Origin: Trametes villosa
Taxonomy: Eukaryota; Basidiomycota; Agaricomycetes; Polyporales; Polyporaceae
Assembly: GCA_002964805.2 (NCBI GenBank)
Contig: PUDQ02000001.1
Location: 7,402,001 to 7,466,000 of the forward strand
Direction of reading: 5' to 3'
Length of the DNA stretch: 64,000 bases
Part shown: in pieces, positions 1 to 7,885 of the stretch
Position numbering within the stretch: the stretch's first letter is position 1
Layout: each line of letters begins with the position of its first letter
Notes under the pieces: generated by a model
Told to the model about the DNA's origin: nothing
Database searches by the model: none
The model's input: the letters and a program-made list of their open reading frames with translations, nothing else
Program-made: the position numbers and the translations under genes

Positions 1-381
1 GGTAGCGGGTAATGGTTTAGGTGGGCGTGGGGCATCAGAAGTGGACGGCAAAGCTGCTCTGGGTTTGAATGCGACTCTGGAGGCCCCGAACCGGCTGTCT
101 GCGTCCTCCTCGTCTTGCGGTATTGAAGGTAATGTGCTCTTCCCGGGGAGAACCTCTTCGTCTTCAGACGAGCCACCATCATTGGAGCCCTCTTCGGGTT
201 CGCTCTCGATGTCCTCGTTCTCCCCTTCCTCCTGCGCCTGCGACTTCTCACTGTCCGAGCCGCTGCCCTCGTCTAGTTCTTCGTCGGAGTCCTCTATGCG
301 GAGTCTCTTTCTCCGATGGCCGTCCTCTTGCATACGCATAAGATCATCTGCGGTGAGAGCGCGTCTCTTAGGTCCAGCCAT
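1..381 (-). CDS. Acidic nuclear-type protein, N-terminal part, cut by window edge
   Basis: The minus strand reads from an ATG at 381 to the window edge without a stop (127 codons). The start MAGPKRRALTADDL is followed by a basic patch (HRRKRLR, around residues 22-28), then a long Glu/Asp/Ser stretch (about residues 30-75), then a Pro-rich stretch ending PPKPLPAT. Basic patches next to acidic tracts are common in nucleolar and ribosome-biogenesis proteins. DEAD-box helicases of the Dbp8 class can carry such leaders, but the catalytic part would lie outside the window, so the product is not identified. It is transcribed in the same direction as the HMG-box gene upstream of it, with about 370 bp between them. 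Confidence 0.6.
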   Translation of the reverse strand, partial: MAGPKRRALTADDLMRMQEDGHRRKRLRIEDSDEELDEGSGSDSEKSQAQEEGENEDIESEPEEGSNDGGSSEDEEVLPGKSTLPSIPQDEEDADSRFGASRVAFKPRAALPSTSDAPRPPKPLPAT

Positions 382-755
382 AGTGCGGCAAAAGCAAGGG
401 GTCTGAGTGCAGCTGGGTGCAGTGGGCACTGGGTGGGGAGGCGAAGATGCAGTCGGAAGTTGCCGACGCCGATCGCTCAGGAAAACACAAGTCCGGGCAA
501 GGTCCGGGCCGTCGCGCCGCTCAGCACAGCCGCACAGGTGGTGAACGGGATGTATAAGAAGACACTGGTGCCTATGGATACAGTCTTGAGAGTATATGTA
601 CAAGCAGATGATTATGGAAACACGAGCAAACCGGGTATAGGAAGCCACACACACACAATGCCAGGGACGGATCGGGGAACATGATAGAGAGGAGACGTAA
701 AGGAAAAGAACCTGTCGACGACAAGCCTGTTGTCGTTGACAATGCCGGGTGCAGT
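382..755. other. Intergenic: 3' end of the HMG-box gene and promoter of the edge gene
   Basis: About 370 bp between two genes on the minus strand. It must hold the 3' UTR of the HMG-box gene and the 5' region of the edge gene. I see no coding stretch and no clear TATA box. Confidence 0.5.
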
Positions 756-2174
756 CTAGTCAGAGCCGGGGAAGAGGGACGGGAAGTGGATGTTGTCGAA
801 GTCGATGGGGCCGCTGGGCTCGCCCGTCGCATAGGGCGAGCTGCCGTCGTCGAACAACCCCGAGCCGCTGGCGTCGGTGCCGTTCTGGTTGAAGGGGTCC
901 TGCACGAGGCTCGCCCACATGCTGTTGTAGTCGGTGCCGGCAGAGGACTGCTCCTGGGAAGGCGTCTCGGCACGAGATGGGACCGGCGCCGGCTCGCCGG
1001 TGAAGGACCCAGGCAAAGCCAGGTTGTGCAGGCCGAGGTGGGACTCCCCGGCGTTGCCCATGGGGTAGTTGAGCGAGGCAGCGAAGTTGAACTTCGCCTG
1101 GTTGGGCATGGGGATCTCTCCGAACGTGGAGGCCTTGGGCGTCTGGAACGTACATGATAAGCAGGTAGCACTAGGAAAGCCGAGGGCGGAGGGATGACAT
1201 ACCACGTCGTCGTCGAAAGGGCCCGGCTGACCATGTTGCAGAGCGAACTGATCGAGCACCTCCTGAGGGGGCGGAACATCTGGGAAGGGAGGCAGGGGAC
1301 CGGGCTGCCAGTAATACGGGAGGTCGATCTTCGCATCGGAGGGCAGGATAGCCGGGGACCCCGAGACCGACGGGGGCGCAGAGACGTTGTGAGGGGCGGC
1401 CAGAGTCGTCGTGGGCGACGACCTCAAAGAACCAGGGAGGGAGTGAGGAGTGAACTCTTGCTCTTCAACGCCCCGGCGCGACTTCGGCTTGCGGTTGCGC
1501 GTGGGCTTGGGAGCTGGGCCCGACAGCCCCAGGTACTTCTCGCGGAGGAAGCGGATGTAATCCTCCCCGTCGACCGCAGGAGCCTCGGGGTCCTGCGCGG
1601 TCTTGCGCCGCGAGGTCTTGCGCTCGGGAGAGAACTTGTAGTCGGGGTGCTTGGCCATGTGCGCGGTGAGGACCTCCTTCGCCTTATCGTGCCACTTCTT
1701 CTTCTCGTCATCCTCGAGCATGTTCCAGGACTCGCCTGCGACGCGGCTGATGTTCTGCTGGCGATGCTCGATGTTCGGCGGGATCTGGCGGGTCTTCAGG
1801 AGGTGGGAGCGGTAGAGCATGAACGCGTTCGGGGGGCGGGGGATGCGCTTGCGCTTGGGCGCGTCCGGGGTTCCCGGGCGGGACAAAGACAGCTGTGTCT
1901 CTGCCGGACTGAAGGGAGCGACATTGGAGAAGCTGGGGGAGCTGCTCGCCGAGCCGGCATCGGAGGGGGTCCGGGTCTGGCTGTTCACGACATACAGCAG
2001 GAGGCGATCAAGTTGCTCGCGGCTGATCTGGACCAGATCATCCTGAGGCGTGGAGCGCCCCGTGCTGAGGGCAGGCGTTGCCGTACGGGAAGGCAACGCG
2101 AGGTTCCATTGGTTCGGGAACTCCCCGTCCGATGAGGGTTGCGGCGCTGCGCCAGGCAACGCCGAGGGGTTCAT
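756..2174 (-). CDS. HMG-box (MATA_HMG type) transcription factor
   Basis: Likely DNA-binding regulator in the nucleus. With the start at 2174 (MNPSALPG) and a 60-nt intron at 1143-1202 removed, the protein is 452 residues. The HMG box covers about residues 112-184: it starts PRPPNAFMLYRSHLL, preceded by basic KRKR, and contains the conserved core SRVAGESWNML and a basic tail through HPDYKFSPERK. This is the single-box class that includes fungal mating and sexual-development regulators (Ste11/Prf1/Pcc1 type). The rest is low-complexity Pro/Ser-rich sequence, as expected for activation regions. The intron is a multiple of three and has no stop, so an unspliced reading stays open. An in-frame ATG at 2264 would add 30 residues, so the start is uncertain. 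The exact orthologue cannot be named from sequence alone. Confidence 0.85.
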   Translation of the reverse strand: MNPSALPGAAPQPSSDGEFPNQWNLALPSRTATPALSTGRSTPQDDLVQISREQLDRLLLYVVNSQTRTPSDAGSASSSPSFSNVAPFSPAETQLSLSRPGTPDAPKRKRIPRPPNAFMLYRSHLLKTRQIPPNIEHRQQNISRVAGESWNMLEDDEKKKWHDKAKEVLTAHMAKHPDYKFSPERKTSRRKTAQDPEAPAVDGEDYIRFLREKYLGLSGPAPKPTRNRKPKSRRGVEEQEFTPHSLPGSLRSSPTTTLAAPHNVSAPPSVSGSPAILPSDAKIDLPYYWQPGPLPPFPDVPPPQEVLDQFALQHGQPGPFDDDVVCHPSALGFPSATCLSCTFQTPKASTFGEIPMPNQAKFNFAASLNYPMGNAGESHLGLHNLALPGSFTGEPAPVPSRAETPSQEQSSAGTDYNSMWASLVQDPFNQNGTDASGSGLFDDGSSPYATGEPSGPIDFDNIHFPSLFPGSD

Positions 2175-3413
2175 GAAAGGGGAAGCAGCGTGATGACCTA
2201 ATAAGTGCACGTAAGTCAAGGGCACTCGCACATCAATGAGATGGCACAAACCGTTCGGCTGCATCGTAAGAACACAGATAGAGCAATGAAGGAAGTCAGT
2301 ACAGGTAGAATATGAAGCTTGAGGCCCGAGGGGATGAAAGGCGTGGAGCTGCAATAGACATTGGGGGACGCGGTCGCATCGTTATATAGAATGCGCAGGA
2401 GGGAGGGAGCGCCGGTTAGCAGAACTCAAAGGACGACGAGAAGGGGCAGACACCGCGGTAAGATCACCGTGCTGCCTTTGCCAGCCCCGGCGTGTCGACG
2501 TCTTTCAAAGCCAGCGACCGGAGGCGGGGGCGAGGGCAAGGCGGAGCCTGAAGCGCACCTCGCACCCCGACGAGAGATCACCCGCCGTGTCGGCTACCCG
2601 CGATGCGCTGTGCATATTTTGTTAAACGTGGGGGTATTTCTCGATCCAGAGGAGCGGAGGGACAATGTAGACCATGCACACTCTGTGCCACCCTCGAGGA
2701 ACCGACCACTTTTTCGGGCTTCGTGCGCCCGAAACACCGTTACTTCCACATAGAACTTAATCTTAGGAGAGTGGCGCAGAGGGACTAGGCGAAATTGGGT
2801 GACAGTCTCCAACCAAGTGGAACAGCCGCGATGAATGGCCATCCTCAGCAAATGTGGCTGGGCGCTAATGGCCTCGGAGAGCCTGTTCGAAGTACGGTTG
2901 GCAGCGCTCTGGAGACGTTGGGAATCGCCCTCCAATACGAGCTATGCCGCCCCCGTATCCCTTTCGGAGCTGTCCCGTACGCACGCAGGTACACGCCTCG
3001 CGGCCGAGGTGCCACTACATGCGTTCGCCTCGAGGCCTCAACGAGGCTTGATCGCTCACACCTGCACCTGACGAATATGTTCCAAAGAAGACCGCGCCAA
3101 CGAGCCGTACAACGCGTGTCTTGAAGCTTGCCAAAGGGAGCTGGAGCTCCTTTCTCTGAACGCTCCGAATGCCCGCGTCGAGCCGGCGCTGCTCGTCACC
3201 CGCCATCCCGCCTACCTTCACGCGCCCCCGACCTCAAAAAGCGCGCGAGGGCGGGCGGGACACCGAGACAGGCGAGTGCACATAAAGAAAATACTGACCA
3301 AACGTCGAAAGACGAGAGCTCTATGGAACCCAAGGAGGTTCCGCTTTCCCGACGATCTTTGTGTACAATTGATTTCGAAACAGTAAGATATGCGTACCGA
3401 TGCGATTATAGCA
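2175..3413. other. Large intergenic region upstream of the HMG-box gene
   Basis: About 1.24 kb between the HMG-box start and the 3' end of SUA5, both on the minus strand. It contains only short overlapping open frames in several phases, with no recognisable domain or consistent codon use. Most of it is probably the HMG-gene promoter and 5' leader. A small upstream exon of the HMG gene cannot be excluded. Confidence 0.45.
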
Positions 3414-4709
3414 CTAGACTTCTACCCAGACAGAGTCCCCGGCGGCTTTCTTCACGCGGTTCATGACCGCGAGCCCTTCCCGCTCTTCTTGGATCTCTTC
3501 GACGATGATATGGTCCACCTTTGCGCCGTCCAAGGAGAGCAACCCGTCGAACAGTCTTTGCGCGGAGACGGCCGGTTCGGCCATAGGTCCCAAGGGGTGC
3601 ACAGTCCACTCCACTTCAGGGATAGCAAGCGACGATAGCGTTGGGGCGAGGAGGGAGTCGGAGGGGGATAAGATGCCGATGCGGAGCGGCCTTTCCAGAC
3701 TCGCTGCACCGGCCTTGAGCGAGTCTAGGAATGTCCTCACGGGGATGCGTTGCGTCCCGGGAGGGGGGGATGACTGGGTGAGTAGCAGTGTCACTGGTAC
3801 GCTTGGAGAGTAGTGCCGGTACTTCATCCCAGGAGTTGTCGGTGCTTGCTCCATTGCTTCGTCGCGATAGTCGCGTCGATGTACCAAGACTTTAGGAGCA
3901 GGCTGCAGGTCTGTGAGGTCCTCGCGAACGACGCGCTCCAGGTCTTCCACCGTGACCCCTCCAGGCCTGAGCACGCGCAGGTTCCCATCCTCCTGCAGTC
4001 CGTCCACTACCGTGCTCTCCAGCCCAACCCCGCACGGCCCTCCGTCCAAGATGACTCCCAGCTTCCCTTGGAGATCGTTGTAGACGTGCTCCGCCCTCGT
4101 AGGGCTAGGTTTACCCGACGAGTTCGCGCTTGGTGCAGCCACAGGCGCGTTCGCGAGCGCGATCAGTGCTCTCGCGATCGGATGTGAAGGCATCCGCACT
4201 GCGACAGTAGGCTGGTTTGCGGTGATGATTGGAGGAACGACGGACGGGTCGGTCGGGAAGAGCAGCGTGAGGGGTCCTGGCCAAAAGCGCTTCATGAGAG
4301 CCTCGTACGTCTTCGATATCGTATATCCCGCGGGGAGCACCCGGCTGAGCATCTCACGCGAGGACACATGGACGATGAGCGGGTTGTCCGGTGGGCGACC
4401 TTTCGTAGAGAAGATGCGAGACACCGCGTCGGGTTCCAAAGCAAGTGCGCCGAGGCCGTACACCGTCTCCGTCGGGAAAGCGACTGTCTGGTGGGCGTGC
4501 AGCTCTTCGGATGCGCGCTCCAACGCCTGCGCTGTCTCCTCAGATGCTATTGAAGCCTTTTCCGAGTCGAAGGAGACGGAAGCGGGGTCGCATTTGAGCA
4601 CATGCGTCGAGAAGGCCATCGTCGTTGGGAGGATCGTCGCACGTCGTAGGCGTCGTAGGGAAAATTGCTGGGGTGAGTGCCTATGCCAGAGAATTCTTAG
4701 TCGGAGCAT
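3414..4709 (-). CDS. SUA5: Threonylcarbamoyl-AMP synthase Sua5
   Basis: Makes threonylcarbamoyl-AMP from threonine, bicarbonate and ATP for the t6A37 modification of ANN-decoding tRNAs. The gene is one uninterrupted frame of 431 residues, unusual here. A YrdC fold covers about residues 60-260, with the substrate-binding signatures TVAFPTETVYGLG, KGRPPDNPLIVH and SANSSGKPSPT. A C-terminal Sua5 domain follows from about residue 290, beginning TPGMKYRHYSP. The first 25 residues are rich in Arg and Leu and lack acidic residues, like a mitochondrial presequence. A second in-frame ATG (M31, MAFSTHVLK) lies just before the conserved part. Yeast Sua5 works in both cytosol and mitochondria, so two start sites for two locations is a reasonable inference. 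Confidence 0.95.
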   Translation of the reverse strand: MLRLRILWHRHSPQQFSLRRLRRATILPTTMAFSTHVLKCDPASVSFDSEKASIASEETAQALERASEELHAHQTVAFPTETVYGLGALALEPDAVSRIFSTKGRPPDNPLIVHVSSREMLSRVLPAGYTISKTYEALMKRFWPGPLTLLFPTDPSVVPPIITANQPTVAVRMPSHPIARALIALANAPVAAPSANSSGKPSPTRAEHVYNDLQGKLGVILDGGPCGVGLESTVVDGLQEDGNLRVLRPGGVTVEDLERVVREDLTDLQPAPKVLVHRRDYRDEAMEQAPTTPGMKYRHYSPSVPVTLLLTQSSPPPGTQRIPVRTFLDSLKAGAASLERPLRIGILSPSDSLLAPTLSSLAIPEVEWTVHPLGPMAEPAVSAQRLFDGLLSLDGAKVDHIIVEEIQEEREGLAVMNRVKKAAGDSVWVEV

Positions 4710-5067
4710 GCATGTGCATTCTAGATAGAGTAAGCCTAAGATAAGAGTCTAAAGCATCGATGAGGTCGAGTCAGAGGACGAGCTGCAGAAACCCAGAGTT
4801 TGCAACTGAGATGGTTCAAGGCATCAAGCGAGTCACGTACTTAGTGACTCTAAGTATATCGATTGCGCCGCATACACCCATGGGCGCCCACACATGTGGC
4901 TACGACCCGAATCGCCAGGAGTTCTTCCTGATTGTTCAGTTCACCTTGCACTCAACGACCAGCCAGCACACAACTTGACACAACAGGGCATAGTGCACAT
5001 ACGGCGCCAGTAGACTACAAGTACACGAGGACAAAACGTATCGCCAACAGAGCCACGGGAAGAATGC
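4710..5067. other. Intergenic: SUA5 promoter and U1C 3' UTR
   Basis: About 360 bp holding the 5' region of SUA5 and the 3' UTR of the U1C gene, both read on the minus strand. I see no coding feature. Confidence 0.5.
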
Positions 5068-5999
5068 CTAACTTCCACCCATCATCCTCGCCCTGTCAGG
5101 GTGAATGCCACCACCGCCGGGAGGACCACCCTGCGGGTTGGCAGGAGGATATCCTTGGGACGGGTTGAAGCCATTCGGTGGGCCCCCAGGGGGTCCGTTA
5201 GGGCCAGGGCCTCCGCCGGGGATACCGGGAGGGAAGGGCGGACGATTACCATTGGGAGGGCCACCTGCATTGCCGTTCGGAGGGAAGGGGGGCATACCTG
5301 AGTCGTTACTGTGAGCTCAGTTCCCCCGGCGCTCTGAGTCGGACTCACCTGACGGGAATCCACCTGGGCCCATCCCTGGAGGACCCATCCCAGGAGGCGG
5401 TACACCGTTCGGAGGGAAAGGGGGCGCACCTGGAGGGCCCATCATGCCGGGCGGACCCGGCATGCCAGGGGGCATGGGTGGGCGACCTGCAGCAACGTTA
5501 GAAGTAACAAGACGAGGAAGGCTGGTTTGCATACCTGCACCGAAGGGAGGAGGACCGCCGAATGGCGGCGCGCCGTAGCCCATAGGAGGGCCACCGCCGA
5601 AGGGAGGGCCAGGAGGGCCGAGGTGCTGGGGGCCAAATCCAAACCCGCCAGGAGGGGGAGGGTTTCCGCTCTCGTATGCAGCTGTGATTTGGTCAATGAT
5701 GCTTTGCGCCTTGTCGTGGCCGAGCGCTGCGGGAATCATTAGTAGTGTACTGAGTGAATACGCGAAATACATACAAGCATAGTAGTCCCTAACGTTGGCC
5801 AAGTGGTTTCGTCCACTGTTATGAGCCTTCCGAACTATATAGCATGTAGTCAGCGTCTGTACGCGCTCGCACAATATCGGGATACGCACCAGAAGCAGAG
5901 TCGTGCGTCAGGAATACATCGCAGTAGTCGCAGTAGTGTTTCTGGGGAGGGTAGGTCAGTATCTTACACCGTGAACACAAGGAAAGGACGTACTGGCAT
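5068..5999 (-). CDS. U1 small nuclear ribonucleoprotein C
   Basis: U1-C stabilises U1 snRNP pairing with the 5' splice site. Six exons join in frame: 5994-5999, 5890-5941, 5775-5834, 5535-5726, 5349-5486 and 5068-5297, giving 225 residues. The introns are 48-55 nt. Residues 1-36 form the zf-U1 zinc finger, beginning MPKHYCDYC with Cys6, Cys9, His24 and His30, followed by [15 protein letters not shown]. Residues 37-60 continue with the conserved [12 protein letters not shown] helix. The rest is Pro/Gly/Met-rich low complexity, typical of the U1-C tail. The first exon carries only ATG CCA. Its start lies 192 bp from the start of LSm3, so two spliceosomal genes share one promoter region. Confidence 0.95.
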
Positions 6000-6191
6000 G
6001 GTGGCAGCAGTTAAGCGTGGACGGTGCTGAGGAGTGCTGAGGGTTGCAAGCCAAGGTGCGGGCGTCTAGTGCAGAAGCATTGCCACGGAGTTTTCATCGG
6101 AGCTTGAAGCCAGGACACGTGATGAGGCCGAGGGCTGCAGCACGCGTCGCGCGGGAGCTGCGTCCTGCGACTCTGCGCTCGCGACCTCGAC
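6000..6191. promoter_or_regulatory. Bidirectional promoter between U1C and LSM3
   Basis: The two ATGs (5999 on minus, 6192 on plus) are 192 bp apart, so this short stretch must contain both core promoters and both 5' leaders. No canonical TATA box is visible. Shared control of two splicing genes is an inference from position. Confidence 0.6.
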
Positions 6192-6650
6192 ATGGACACT
6201 GCTTCCAACGGTATCCAGGAGCCCTTCGATCTCATTCGGCTGTCTCTCAGCGAGCGCGTCTTTGTCAAACTTAGGGGAGATCGCGAGCTCACAGGCATTC
6301 TCCATGTCAGTCTGGGCTACCTGCTTCCGACGCCCCGCACTGCTAAACATCACTTCGTTAGGCATACGATGGTCATATGAACCTGATCCTGAGCGACGTA
6401 GAGGAGACCATTATGATTGTGGATCAGCCTGAGGGTGTGCCAGAAGAGCACACCACAGTAAATGTAAGTGAGCTTCTAATATACACTGGGGTCACTCATG
6501 AAGTAATACCTCAAGATTGCGAAACGGAAAATGGATATGTTGTTCGTCAGAGGAGATGGAGTAATATTGGTGAGTGCCTACTATTCGCTCCGCGTGCAGC
6601 TGCATGATCTGCGTGCTTCGAACTAGGTCTCACCACCGTCTCGAACGTGA
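6192..6650 (+). CDS. LSM3: U6 snRNA-associated Sm-like protein LSm3
   Basis: Subunit of the LSm2-8 ring on U6 snRNA and of the LSm1-7 ring in mRNA decay. Four exons (6192-6305, 6362-6463, 6516-6569, 6627-6650) give 97 residues, the usual size. Sm motif 1 runs [43 protein letters not shown] and Sm motif 2 includes [16 protein letters not shown]; both are nearly canonical for LSm3. Introns of 52-57 nt interrupt the two motifs in matching phase. It is divergently arranged with the U1C gene. Confidence 0.95.
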
Positions 6651-6886
6651 ACCGCCGGTGCCGTTATGCTTGCCGTCTATCGCTCCTGCAGTCTGTTGAT
6701 GTACTTCCCTCACTCTCCTATGGTTACTCCGATCGAACTGCACGTTGTTGTATTGCTTGTGTATTCTGGGACCTATTGAGTGTTTACCCGCAGCTCCGAC
6801 TATAGCAAGGCAGTCACACGCGAAGCAAATCCGTCGTCGAGGGCCGGTGAGTCTATCGTACAACCAGAGCTTAAAGCCAACCGGAG

Positions 6887-7711
6887 CTACCCTTGATTTC
6901 GTACAGGCTCTATATCACCACTTTTCTCTGCACCGTCGGACGTGTTGAATGCGTAGGAGGAACCAGGAGTTGTTGAACTCGGCGCGGTTTCGGTGGTTGT
7001 CGAGAGCATCGACGATTGCTCCGGAGAAGTGGCGGCGGCCGGTGTCGGTTCGTCGTCTGAGTCGGGTGCAGCGGCTCCTCGAGGCCATGTACCTTCCTGT
7101 ATCCATCCGGCTTGCAATATCTTGATCTAATCGTTCAGCATTTAGCGTTCACCGGCACAAGCATGGAGAGCAAGGCCGGAACATACCACCAGCGTAAGCG
7201 GTAGTCGGTGCCTGAGCCTCGCCCCACCAACCAAACCGCTCCAAACCCTGTCTATGCCTGCCCTCCACGTCTCATCGCTTTCAAGAGCGCCAGGTATTGC
7301 CAGAATATCTTCAAGTCTGCGGCGGGAAGGGTTCGGCGGCGTTGGAGCCGGCGGATTTTGTCCTGGCTCACGCCATATTGTTCTACGGGCATTGAAGAGT
7401 TCGAGGCCGGATAAAGGCGCGTTGGATGCTGCTAGACGTTGCTCGAAGGCAGACAAAGGCATTGGGGGAGTTGCGGGAAGCGACGAGGTTGCGGTAGACG
7501 GCGTAACCACTGGATTTTCGGGTGTCACATCTGATAGCGTGCGCACCTCGAGGGGTCCGAGGTGCGGTGGCGGGCGGGGAGCCTGTGCCTGCGGTAATTT
7601 TGAAGGTTCATCTGGAGACGAGGGCCTGGTGACCACGATGGCAGCCGGAGGAAGAGGTTCAGCAGACTCGGCCGGAAATGCAGAGCCTGCCCAGCCAGGG
7701 CTCGCACTCAT
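6887..7711 (-). CDS. Gag1-like clamp (DUF4050) domain protein
   Basis: Two exons (7187-7711 and 6887-7126) with a 60-nt intron give 254 residues. The N-terminal 85 residues are Pro/Ser-rich. Residues about 90-200 hold the conserved part: LSAFEQRLAASNAPLSGLELFNARRTIWREP, then RRLEDILAIPGAL, then ARLRHRLPLTLVIKILQAGWIQEGTWPRG, with the intron falling between LTLV and IKIL. I recognise this Trp-rich pattern as the fungal DUF4050 / Gag1-like clamp family; its function here is unknown. The C-terminus is Ser/Thr-rich and disordered. It starts 174 bp from the GRR1 start on the opposite strand. Family assignment is from memory of the motif and is moderately certain. Confidence 0.65.
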
Positions 7712-7885
7712 TGGAGGCAGCACGGTAGCCTCGTTTGCCCGACATGGCAGGGCCCTTTGGATGACGTAAGCACAGCCGTACCTACTCAACCCCACGTGCC
7801 GCCATCACCATGTACTGCAGCTCTCTGGCCAACCACAGGTCTCAGCAGAACAACGTCCTCCTCCTCCTCCCTGCCCTCCCCCGCC
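7712..7885. promoter_or_regulatory. Bidirectional promoter between the Gag1-like gene and GRR1
   Basis: Only 174 bp separates the two proposed ATGs. It includes a CTCCTCCTCC pyrimidine run just before the GRR1 start. A longer open frame into this region on the plus strand begins with TTG, so the ATG at 7886 is preferred for GRR1. Confidence 0.45.

Noticed and set aside
1194..2135. 313-codon plus-strand frame over the HMG-box gene
   Set aside because: The minus strand in this interval encodes the HMG box; this frame has only Arg/Gly-rich shadow composition.
7757..7885. Upstream extension of GRR1 by 43 codons
   Set aside because: The extension begins with TTG, not ATG, and runs into the divergent promoter; the ATG at 7886 is preferred.
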